NCBI GenBank assembly: GCA_032358255.1
Contig: JAULBX010027495.1
Location: 1-64,000, forward strand
From: Heterotrichella gracilis
Lineage: Eukaryota > Sar > Xanthophyceae > Tribonematales > Xanthonemataceae
Direction of reading: 5' to 3'
DNA length: 64,000 nucleotides
Below are positions 40,517 through 51,200 of the stretch, piece by piece. The translations under genes were made by a program, and so were the position numbers. The notes beneath the pieces were generated by a model that searched no databases, was not told the origin of the DNA, and saw only the letters and a program-made list of their open reading frames with translations. Every line of letters begins with the position of its first letter. Position 1 is the stretch's first letter.

Positions 40517-41448
40517 GGTGGCAAAGGAGCACAGTCGTGGTGGTGCCACGCTTCAGGCGTGCAATGGGGGCACATAGCTTAAATTTTTTATTCTTTTCAG
40601 TGGTATTTGATGCAACTTGCAAGGCATTCATTGGTATCATTGAAATATACATCTAGATTGAAATTGACAAGCTTGAAATTTACATCCTTGCTGCTTTTTA
40701 TGGGGTTGCAACTTCACAAGACTCCCGTGTATTGTGTATTATGGTGGCAGTTACCTCGTTGGTATTTGTAGACCACAAACCCTTATGGAGGCAACCCATG
40801 GCTGTGAGTCAGCCTGGGTCAAGTTGCCTGGCTACTATTCAACACACAGCAGTGTGGAGCCAATCGCTGTGATCATCGTCAGTTACAATGTTACCTGGGT
40901 CCATGACAGTGTCCACTTGCTTGACTGAAAACCACTTTATACGTTGACGTCAATCTGATACTGAAAATTTGACTCAACTTCCAGATAATCCATTGGTGTT
41001 TACAATCAATAGATCCTACTGGCTGGCAGTGGCACCATGTCACATTGTTGTTCCTTTCCTGCCCGCTTGACAGTGCCAAGGCTATGCCTTCGGTCCCACC
41101 CTTGCCCACTGTCAGAGTCTGACAAGGCGTGTACACGTTGTGTAGTAGCACTTCCGGTTCATTATGAACGTCCAAGAAAGATTGCTTTTTCAAGAAGTCG
41201 CCAGCAGCGTCAGGGTGAAGCCATGCCCCTTAACTGTGCAATTTATCCCCAACAGGTTGTTACAATGGATGCCTGGATGTCATAATAATTGAGCGATTGT
41301 TTCCAGCGCCCGTTGAAGAATGGGGAAATTGCTAATGTAATGCTGTCAGCCACAGCTGTACAAATATAGTACATCCACGAGCAAAAGTACAACAAAGCTG
41401 CCAAACTGTGTAGTCTATCAAACTGGTCCACCAACCCTGCACAGCCGC
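40517..41448. other. Convergent intergenic region
   Basis: A 0.9-kb AT-rich gap between the ends of the OPR-type gene (+) and the DNAJB12-like gene (-), expected to carry both 3' UTRs. No gene or repeat recognised. Confidence 0.45.
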
Positions 41449-43626
41449 CTAGTATGCGTAGTTTGCCGCCTTGTAACCGAATTTCTGAGAGATTTCGTCG
41501 CATGACTTGAGCTCCACTTTCTTGGCCCTGTCTGTGTACCCCATGCGCATCAGCTGCAGCTGCCTGAGCCTCTCGTTGTAGCACTGGTGCTCCAGCCGGT
41601 CCTGCACGGGGCATGGAGTAGGGTTTAGGGTTTATACTTTTAAATGTTGTAGCTGATGTTGCCGATCGCTGCTGCCGTTGGGGCGTCCTGGCGGGTGCAA
41701 GGTAAGGCTCAGGGTTTGAAGTTCAGAGTAAGGTGTAAAGTCCAGGGTTCAGGGTTTGGCTGATTGTATGTCTTGTTTTCCAAGTTGCTGCAGCTGCCAA
41801 CTGTCGAATGGATACGGACAAGGGTTTTGTGTGGTAGCTCATTGTACCTCTCGTCCTGGCTGGGTGCACATAGGAAGCATGGCTATGCAACATGGGAAGT
41901 GTTCACAAGCATATGAGGGATTGTTGCAGTACGTGGCCTTGATACCTCCACAATCGGCGCACAACTGCCCAAAGCTGAGCTGCCTCGGTTGTGCTGACAC
42001 CTAGGGTTCAGGGTGTAGGGATCTCCCCACGCACCTTGGGGTCCACCACCCAGCCGTGCACCAGACCGATGTATATCAGGTCAAAGATGGCAATCTCATC
42101 CGTGAACTCAAAAGTCCTTGACACCGAGAACGTGCACACTTAGGGTTTGAAGTTTTGTGCTGACACCAGGGTTTAGGGTTTTGTGCTGACACATAGGGTC
42201 TAGGGTTTGGGGTTAAGGGATTTTCCCACACACCTTGTACTCGATCTCAATCTTGTTTTCCAGGTGGATCCTGTCTCTGCTGTTCTCTGGGTGCTTCTGG
42301 TTGAAGGCCTCAACAGACTTGACAAAGTAGGGCACAGAGTAGCGCTTGGTCTGGAAGGGTTGCCGGTACTCCCCAGCGCTGTCCAAGCTGAAGGGCTTCT
42401 CGCCAGGCGATGACAGGAACGTCAGGGCCAGCAGCACCAGCAGCGGCAGCAGGTGCATCAAGTACGCCACGGGGGAGGGCGTGGTCTCCTGTTGCGCCTG
42501 CTGGGTGCCTCGGTTGGGACGCATGTTGTGGAACACCCTGCCCCTTGGGTGAGTACCGAAGGCTGCCCCAAAGAACATGTTGAACAGCTCCTCTGGGTCA
42601 ACGTCGTTGGAGAAGCCTGCTGGCTCACCCCTGCGCCCCTGGGACAGACCACTCCCCCGCCTGTCATAGTCTGCCCGCTTGTCTGCATCACTCAGGCAGG
42701 CAAACGCCCCACTGACGAGCTTGAAGGCCTCATCAGCGCCGTGGGCCTTGTTCTTGTCTGGGTGGAGCTTCAGAGCCAGGGTTCTGTAGGCCTTCTTGAC
42801 CTCATCGTCTGTGGCTTGCCCAGAAATGCCCAGCACCTCGTAGTGCGTTTTACACTTGCGGATCTTGGCAACCAGTTCAGCCTGTCGACAGGCGAATGCA
42901 GGGTCAAAAGGGAAAGGGTGGACTAGGAGTTTGTTGGCGTTGTGCACCTGCCTGTCTGGCATGTGAAGCATGGGGCGCACTGCCTAGAGTAGGGGAGGGG
43001 AAACTGAGTAGTCAAGGCAACAGCTAACGACTGCAGGAAAGGGGCAGGCTGCACACAGTGCACCGCCGTTCAAGCTACCCTAGCCAACCCCTCCTGCCAG
43101 ACCCGCTATCAAGCACCACACCAATTTGCAACAACAGCAATCGCGCATCCACACCTTGACCAGCAAGTGCTGCTGCATATACTACACCACCTGCATCCCA
43201 CCCAACCCCATCCCCAACCAAACCCAGCCGGTGCCACCACCACACCCATTCACCCACCCACCCACCCCTTGCAGTGACCTACTCGATGCATGCCCTGCAG
43301 AAGACGTGCACACAGATGGTGATGCAAGGGGTGCTGGGGTCGTTAAGGGTGCCTTGGTTCACCTGAACTGCAGTCCCCTGGCCACTGGAGCTGCTGGATC
43401 GCCTGTGTAGATCAGGAGCTGCTGAGGTGGAGGGCTGTGCTTGCTGCTGTGTGGAGGACCTCTCACCAGTGGCGATGACTTTCAATAGCAGGCTGGCTTC
43501 TTCAGAAGGGAATAGCCTTGCCGCTTTTTCTGCGAAGCGTTTTGCCTTGGCTAGGTCGCCACTGTGCAGGGCTGCTCGGGCTATGCTGATGCAACGCTCT
43601 GCATCTTCCTTGTTTGCAGCAGTCAT
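41449..43626 (-). CDS. DNAJB12: DNAJB12/DNAJB14-type ER membrane J-protein
   Basis: Exon 1 (43363-43626, 88 codons) starts MTAANKEDAERCISIARAAL, close to the N-terminal helical repeat of animal DNAJB12/14. Exon 2 (42234-42881) holds the J domain (THYEVLGISG, HPD in ALKLHPDKNKAHGADEAFKL), a Gly/Arg linker with MFFGAAFG, one membrane segment (LMHLLPLLVLLALTFL) and the start of the DUF1977 region (RYSVPYFVKSVEAFNQ). The last exon (41449-41601) encodes DRLEHQCYNERLRQLQ and VELKSCDEISQKFGYKAANY. A middle exon ending at 42035 (FTDEIAIFDLIYIGLVHGW) is likely, but its 5' junction is unresolved. Family role: an ER-anchored Hsp70 partner in ER-associated degradation with the J domain in the cytosol. 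Introns contain TTTAGGG-like runs, and intron 1 carries the HLTF-derived segment. Confidence 0.9.
42900..43362 (-). pseudogene. Diverged copy of the HLTF-like gene's RING exon and intron, inside DNAJB12 intron 1
   Basis: About 450 bp match 50475-50935 in the same orientation with many substitutions and indels. Shared landmarks in order on the plus strand are GTGCACCTGCCTGT, GCGCACTGCCTAGA, TTTGCAACAACA, CACCTGCAT followed by CCCACCCAACCCCATCCCC, and GATGCATGCCCTGCAGAAGA. The RING part reads LNDPSTPCITICVHVFCRAC, against [20 protein letters not shown] in the helicase gene. The copy ends in a stop just after the second Cys pair and lies directly beside the exon-1 donor of DNAJB12, in frame with that exon. 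It lacks the first CxxC of the RING, so it cannot make a RING finger. It is best explained as a duplication of host sequence, not a functional exon. Confidence 0.85.
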
Positions 43627-44244
43627 GATGCTCAAGGAGTTGCTGGCACGACGGCAAGCCTGGCGTTTGGCTATTTTATTGGGAAACCAAAACACACAAC
43701 ATGAGGATACTAAAACAAGAAAAAGGACTGCATATGTCGCTGTTATGCCTTATTTGAGTTTGATCAGGCAAAGGGAAGGGACCACAGCGTTAACAGGAAC
43801 TGTACTCGAATGTCAAATGAGCTCCCACCGCACCCGAAACAAAACCACACAGGTTTTTACTCCTATCCAACAGGGTATGCGCTGCATGTGGCTGATCGTC
43901 ACTGGTTTTTGAGGTTTGGTTCACACACACACGTGCCACGGCTTTTTTGGCGGCAGAGAAGCAATAAATCAATATGTTTTTAGTTGGCTTGGAAATGTTT
44001 TTTATTAATTTGTTGTTAAATGCAGTGGTAAAATGGCCTTATGTTCAAATAAATGAGTGATATCTACTGGGAAATGCATGTATCTCAGAACCCTTCGTGA
44101 TTGTTACTGAGAGCCTCCTAGGTCTCACAACAGTGGCCTCGCTGAGCAAAGTACGCACAATTGAATTGCTCAGACTGAGCAAAGGACGCGACAAATATCA
44201 CAACCACGCCTCCCTTACATTCACAAACCAATACAACCTCCCTT
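43627..44244. promoter_or_regulatory. Spacer with the DNAJB12-like promoter
   Basis: A 0.6-kb spacer between two minus-strand genes. It holds the promoter of the DNAJB12-like gene and the 3' UTR of the next gene. AT-rich around 43960-44060. Nothing else recognised. Confidence 0.4.
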
Positions 44245-47200
44245 TCACATTATCAACAGCTTGCGAGACAACTCCTGCTCCCACTGCTGCCAATCCACCC
44301 CCTTGTTGATCGCGTGTGTCTCTTCCCACGAATAACCCCCATACAGTGGGGTGTGCCCCCTCAGACCCCACTCCATGTAGCTCAGCAGCACACCCTGCAA
44401 CAGCGCACGAGGTGGGCAAATCACACAAGGCAGAGGGTTGTGAGACCAGGATAAGCGCACATAATCGGGCAAACCAACCGCACATGTACCTAAAAATGCG
44501 GTGACAGCCGTTTATGCATGTACATAGCGACATCCAACGCATCAATACACAACAATCTGTCAGCCAGGACCGGCATCCAATGCATGGCACAGCTTGCCTT
44601 GCCCATCCACCCACACGCTTAAGTGCAATGGATCCATTGCGCCTCCCGTGCCTACCTGCATGCGCTCTGGCGCAATTGAGGAGCGGTGGAATGGCCTGTG
44701 CGTAGGGTTGGCGTAACGCTGCGCCTTGGTGAGCACCTCACCCGCAGGCGCCAGGCGCAGCAGGGGGCCCGAGTCCACCAGGCGCTCAGCGCGCCAGGCC
44801 AGCCCCGGGTCACCACCTGAGCGCTCCTCTAGGCGGGTGAGCACCTGGGGTGAAGGGGGACCAGAGGGTGGAGTGACAAATAAAAATGCTGGGGGTGATG
44901 GCAAATGGCAGGTTGGTGATTGCACACAAAACTGCGTCCTAAATACGTATGGTGACCCACCAGGGATGTATCGCCCCTAAACTTGCGTATTTTGATTGAG
45001 AGGTGAATGCTACACCATGCATGCCTCCTCACCTTGGCCAGGAATGTGAAATCAAGTCTTGGCCACACAGGTCTGCTGTAGACCCTCACAAACTGCGTGT
45101 ACTTGCCCTCCACCTCGTAGCGCTGCCCGCTGTACATGGTTAGCTGCAAGCGGGGCGCATGGGTCAAGGGGGGTAAGCACAAGGGTGGTGGCATGTTCAT
45201 GATTGGAAATAATCTTTCATGTGTAAGGGGCATTGGTAGGGCAAGAATTGCTGATGCGTGCCGATGGGGGAGGATTTTGGGCATGTCTGCATGATATGGT
45301 CAAAATATCATGCGCATGCATACACGAGGGCACATGCCGTCAAGTACTTCACTGCCACATGCAGGGCGTGTTCTCCCGGAGGTGTGGCAACCTGATGCTC
45401 TTTGCATGTCCCAACTCGTCCCAGCAGCACCAATAACATTGTTGAGTTAACCACATGGTCGGTCTGACCACCATTTGCAAAAGCTTACCACCGTGTCTGC
45501 TCCAATGGTTGTGCTGAACATGGGGTAGTAGTGCAGCGGGTGGGGGGCAGCCACCACCGCCAGGCCCACGTGCGGGTGGAGGGTGAGTTGGCAGGAGGGG
45601 GAGTGGAGCAGCTGATACCCAGACATCACCTGTGGAGGGTGAGCGGAGGGTGATTTAGAGGTGATAAAGATGAGGCCGGTGGTTGTATGAGGGATGCATG
45701 ATTTTACTGGCCAGAACAGAATCAGCGGCTACAGCCCGAATGAGGGCACACTAGGTCAGTACCAGGTGTGGCATGTTGGCTGAAGCGGCATGGGCATACC
45801 TCAGGTGGGTGTTGCAACAGAAAGGGCACCCCGATAGCACCCTTAAGAACGCAGACTCCAAGCACAAGTGCAAACCAGCATGCATATGTATTCGCATTGC
45901 CACTGTGCTGCTGTGATCGTATCCAACCCCCAACCTCTCCCACCTCGTCGTACTGCTCCCCCCACACATCCCGGTACTCATCAGGCCGCTGCAGCACTCC
46001 CTCCAATTTTGGCAACATTCCAGCAAATTTTGCCTCCCTGTCCTCTGCCCCCTGCACCTCGAAAGGGGTGGTGTAGCACGACCGCTCAACCGCGTCCACC
46101 CAGCAGGCCACCTTGAGAGCTGCTTCCACTTCCCTGTGAGGAGTTTGTAGTGTGTTATCACCCCTTTGCATGCAGCTGTATTCACATGCAATCTTCACCA
46201 GCTGCACTATGGAGCATGGGGGTACATGGGGGGGGGAGCATGCCAAGGGGACATGCAGGAGCAGGTAGAACAGGAATCCCTTCCAGTCAACCAGTACCAT
46301 TCCATGCCTATGTGCATAGTATCAAGAAGACGCCTACTTGTGCTCACACATCTGAACAGCATGCACTTTAGTGGGGCGCTGCACTGCCAACAATTTCCCC
46401 TACCCTCTAATGCCAATTTCATCTGCCTCCCTGGCCCTCAATGAGTGCTCATCGTCCCCCAGCGCAGCCTCTCGGAAGTCGCTGATGCGCGCGGCATGGC
46501 GCAAGACTACGAAACAGGTGGGGACAAAGCATGGGTATTCATGTGGGTAGGTGGTAACAGTGAGGAACGGGAAACAAATTGGGCCAGCGCTTTTTTAGAG
46601 ATGGGTGCAGTTAACGATAATGCCCTGTCAGTCACCGCCTTTATGATTGTGGCATGTGGTAGGTGGGTGACGCACGGCCCCTAGAACAGGTTCCTCACAC
46701 TGAGTGCAGTATTGCTCGCATATATACCTCACCCCACCATTAATGGCCACTAGCATGGCATGGCCACTGGCACCACCCCACCTGTCCATGCATGTTGTTG
46801 GACCCTACCTCCACTGAACTGGTTTGCGATGTGTGGGTTGAGGTACGCCCACACACTGAACAGCGCATCGCCGTCAAAGTGGTTGCAGCTGACCGCGGGC
46901 CGCTCCCACACGCTCTCAATACCCTGGCTTAGGGCGTTGAGCACTATGCCAGTGCTTGTGTCAGCGGCGGCCACCCCAGGAGGGTTGCGGTGGCCCTTGT
47001 GGTGGGTGAGCGTGGGGGCGAAGGGGTGGGTGCAGTCAACCACAAGGGTGTGGTGCTCAAACTCGGGGGTTCTGTCTGTGGTGAACGGGACGTAGGTTCG
47101 GCCTTCGGCGGTGCCTTGGGCTCGTTTCTTGCGGCGGGGGGGGTTACGGCTCCCAGCTGGGTCTTCAACCACCACTACTTGCTTTGCCCACGGCAGGCAG

Positions 47201-47265
47201 AACACGGTGGCTGCAATGGCTGCAGGCAGCAGCACGTAATAGAGAAGCCGCGTCAACAGCAGCAT
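44245..47265 (-). CDS. Uncharacterised conserved protein with N-terminal membrane anchor (possibly DUF6687-like)
   Basis: The ATG at 47265 gives a signal-anchor (MLLLTRLLYYVLLPAAIAAT) and a basic linker (RNPPRRKKRAQG). The conserved-looking core follows: HTLVVDCTHPFAPTLTHHKG, GVAAADTSTGIVLNAL and VSCNHFDGDALFSVWAYLNP. Later exons (about 46440-46530, 45946-46140, 45490-45630, 45034-45143, 44658-44846, 44245-44398) encode DFREAALGDDEHSL, VACWVDAVERSCYTTPFE, MLPKLEGVLQRPDEYRDVWG, LAVVAAPHPLHYYP, LAWRAERLVDSGPLLRLAPA and a C-terminus containing YGGYSWEETHAINKGVDWQ. The HFDGDA and ADTST patterns recall an uncharacterised bacterial/plant family (DUF6687, from memory, not checked). The His/Asp motif might bind metal, but no function is assigned. 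Gene reality is supported by exon-long open frames with consistent style across seven exons. Confidence 0.7.
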
Positions 47266-48230
47266 TGCTGAATTCAAAGGGTCTCAGGTACGTTCATGAA
47301 TGAGGGTTGTTGGGAAGCAGCAAGGCGTACAGATCAGGGCTGCCAGATGGTATATGCATGCATGCATGCATGCATCATGACACTGATAAGGTGTGGCATA
47401 CAATTACTACGGTGGCATAGCATGAACCCACGAAACGTGCCTCAACTGCAAACAAGCCGACTTTTTGCGCGTTAAGTGCTCTTCCGCTTGAAGCCCAGCC
47501 CAAATTACAACAATAGGACTTGGGTAGGGTTTGGTTCACCACAACAAACCCTACGAAGTAGGGCGGAGAACTGTCACATACTTCGTGGTGACCTGCTTCG
47601 CCATATCTGCAGACAGGTAGGGTGGGCAGCCTTGCCCTGTAGTGAGCCTGTGCAAGCCTCTTCAACGCACCTGGTGCGTGCCACCGACCCCAGAGGGTTA
47701 CGTGCCATGGGGCCCCTTGTAGTAAGGTGCTCCATATGAAATGCAGCATATCTCGTTGAGGTGGTTGGGTGTCAATCAAAGGACGCGCCGGCCAATCGTG
47801 GATGCTACCTTCCACCAATGAAAGCACTGACATGCGATGGCAGAAGAGCCGCTGTTTAATGAGACACGTGGTGCGTTCTGGTCACTGACAGTCCAGTTGC
47901 AGTGGCACTGTGGCACCATTTTCCAATACCCTGGATGAGAGCAATAAGTACACAGTATTCAGTCTTTCATTGGCTGTTCAGCTTGCTCTCACGCTGGTGA
48001 TACTACTGCACAGTTTTCAAATCCTTTCCAAACCCACACGGGGTGACCCACAATCTCCTGTCGACAGCATCATGGTTTCAATGAGCCACAACGCCCCACA
48101 TGCATTGCGGCCCATATGGACCCTTGGCTAGGGTGTGGCAGTCCAGGCCTCCTCAAGGTGCAGACCCTTTGCTACAATAGTGAAGCCACCCAGTAAACCC
48201 TTCGCTAGGGCATTCCACCCCTTGCCTCCC
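47266..48230. other. Intergenic spacer with a TGCA microsatellite
   Basis: This spacer carries the promoter of the 44245-47265 gene and the 3' UTR of the HLTF-like gene. A (TGCA)n run lies at about 47353-47375. A minus-strand ATG-initiated frame of 152 codons (47375-47833) has no recognised domain and was not called a gene. Confidence 0.45.
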
Positions 48231-51200
48231 TCACAGCTCCATGAGCAGCTTGACGTCGTTGATGCGCACCTGGGGGGGCAAGGGGGGGGAGGAGGTCAGC
48301 CATGGGTGGGGTGCAGCGCACCCCCAGGACATACTAAGCAACCCCACTCGCCAAGCCTAAAGCCCACCTTGCTACTGCCTCTTCCCTTTCCACCACTCCC
48401 TGTAAACCCTGTTCACCCATCTTACCTGGCACACCATAAAACCCTGAGATTCCCCTGCTAGGTCTGCAAGTCATCCTCTTCTCCCTACCCCTGGTGGCAT
48501 AGGACACAGCAAATAGAAAGGTCCCCATCCTCATCATCTCCTTCCAAGACAGGCAGCTTTGACATTCTACTTCCCTTACATTTCCCCCTACACATACAAC
48601 AGATTCAACCCGAGCCCCAGCACCCACCTCCCGCGCCTTGTCCGCATCCCTCTTCTCGAACGCCGCATGCTGCAGGTGCTTCTTGTTCTCCTGCAGGGCC
48701 AGCATGCGCTCCTCGATGGAGTCGCGCGCAATGTACCGGTGCACACTCACGGGGCGGGTCTGTCCCATGCGGTGCACGCGGTCCATGGCCTGCGGGGGAA
48801 GGAGGGGGGAGACTGTTAGGGCCCTGTTCTGGTTAAAGTTTTTGATGTTGGGCGGTACATGCGGCACAACGATCATCTTTGGCATCGATGCACATACCCA
48901 TGGCCTGTATGACTAGGTGTCTGCCAGGGTGTCAGTACTGACATATCATTGATGTGGCAAGTCAGGTGTAAAGTCATGCACACTTGTTAGGTGTTAGAAA
49001 CCCTAACAGGTTTCACTCGCAGTATTTTAGGGTCTCTTCTGCGCGATTTCATAATGCACATAACATACCCCTGATTCCGCTGTTCCACAAAACCCCATTC
49101 TAGCATTTTACTTTTGGTATCAGGATTGACTTGGCTTTCCGCTCACCTGGTCCTCCACCGCTGGGTTCCACCAAGGGTCCAGCATGTGCACCGTTGATGC
49201 CGCGACGAGGTTCATGCCCACACCGCCCGCCTTGAGGGAGGTCAGGAACACCTGGGGGCTGGCTGCGGGGATGGGAGGGGGCGGGTGGGGATGGCGACAT
49301 GCATTGCAAATATGATTTGATGCCTTTTGGGGATGGGCAGGGCCGGTGGGATGGCGGGATGCATTGCGGGGATGGCATAATATGCATTGGGGGATCAGGC
49401 CTGACAAAAATGAAGCATGCCATTCATCCTGGTATTCTGCTGCAGTTGTGGGAGTGGGCTGATGTGGCATGATGTGGATTGGCCCCCATTTCCCCCACCC
49501 ACCAGGGTCATGTGACGAGAATGCCTTGACCACCTCCCCCCTGCGCTTGGCTGGTGTGCTGCCATCCAGCCGCACGTAGCTGATGCCCTCCTCCCTGCGG
49601 GGTAAAACCCTAGGGTTATGCAACAGTGGGAGGTGCCCACCATATAGCGGTAGGCTACATCCTTCCCCAGGGTGTGCTTAAATTCTCATCATTAGAATTT
49701 TCTTCTCAAAAGTATTTATCAAAGCCAATAAAATTTATTGGCATTGATGAATCCTATTGGCTTTGATCAATCCTATTGGCTTTGATGAATACTAGCACAA
49801 TTGAAACGTTTGGATGCGTTCAAATATTTCATACTATTAGCCATAATTTTATCGCAATCTCCCCTCCCACCTGAGCGCCACCTCCACCAGGTTGAGCATT
49901 GCATTGAACTGCGAGAACACAACGCTTTTCACGGCGCGCGGGTCGGACGATGAGGTGCCGCTTGCGCTGTCGCTGCGCAGCTGGCGGATGAGGGCAGATA
50001 CCTGAGGAGGGGGGGGGGGGGGGCATGGCGTGATGAGAGGTGCATGGTGCATGCAAGCAGGGACAATGCGATGCAACCAAGCACTGCCCCGCATTAGTTA
50101 AGTGCATGCATTCCAGCGATACAGCCAGAATTGGCAGTCTGCCTTTCAGATGGCAAAAGTACCCTGCACTACATGGCAAACCCACTCCCCTCACCCCCAT
50201 GTCTATTATTCAAATACCCCCAATGCAGTTGCTAAATCCATGGACTGTGTGAATATGAAACAAGACGCGCAGTACAATATTCCCCCCTCCCTCTCATCCC
50301 ACCGGCAGTCCCCCCTCACTTTGGCGCTGCGCTTCCCCCCTGGTGCCACCACCTCCTCAGGCTGGGTGTCCTCCTCACCCCCCTCCATGGAGGGCGCATC
50401 AATGAGCTCCCCTATGCGGATGTGGGCACGGCACAGGGGGCACAGGGGCTTGTCCTGAGGGGTGAAAGGTCCAGGCAGGGGTCAAAAAGGGAAAGGGGGA
50501 CTGCAAGGCTGCTGGTGGTGTGCACCTGCCTGTACAGTGTGTGAGGCATGTGGCGCACTGCCTAGATTGTGAGTAATTCTGGCAACAGCTATTGACTCAG
50601 GGAATATTCGAGGGAATAGGCTGCACACACACCTATTTTAATGCCATTTCACCTCCCCTTGCCAATCCTTTCTGCCAGACCCCCCTGAAAAGCACAATAC
50701 CATACCACACCAGTTTGCAACAACACCAATTGTGCATTTGCACCTTGACAACCATGTGTCGCTGCATATACCACATCACCTGCATTCCACCCAACCCCAT
50801 CCCCAACCCAACCCTTGCCGCCATGCACCCACCCTTGCAATGACTGACTCGATGCACGCCCTGCAGAAGATGTGCGCGCAGGGGGTGATGCAGGGGGCGG
50901 TGGGGTCGTTGAGGCACACGGGGCACTCGTCACAGCCGCCGGCCTGTGTGGGAAGGGGGAGGGGGTGTACATAGAATGCATGCAGCATGCAGGATCAAGT
51001 ACAATGCGAGTGAGCGCTCAATGTAAAACAATGCACTCAAATATATCGCCTACATTTGGTGTTCCAATTGATGACCGAGCATTCCAGCAGTGATCAGGTG
51101 TATGGTATTGGCTACATCGCACATTCGCATATTGTGAAGCCTAGAATGCTGGCGCAAATCCACTGTATCAACCAGCCCAGACCCAGCCTCTTCATCAATG

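Noticed and set aside
43279-43695. DNAJB12 exon 1 reading straight into a RING-like tail, as if the gene encoded a RING protein
   Set aside because: The tail is the diverged HLTF-derived copy lying beyond a good GT donor. Splicing at that donor to the J-domain exon gives the known family structure.
47375-47833. 152-codon minus-strand ATG-initiated frame
   Set aside because: No recognisable domain, and it lies in the spacer between two well-defined genes; kept as unsupported.
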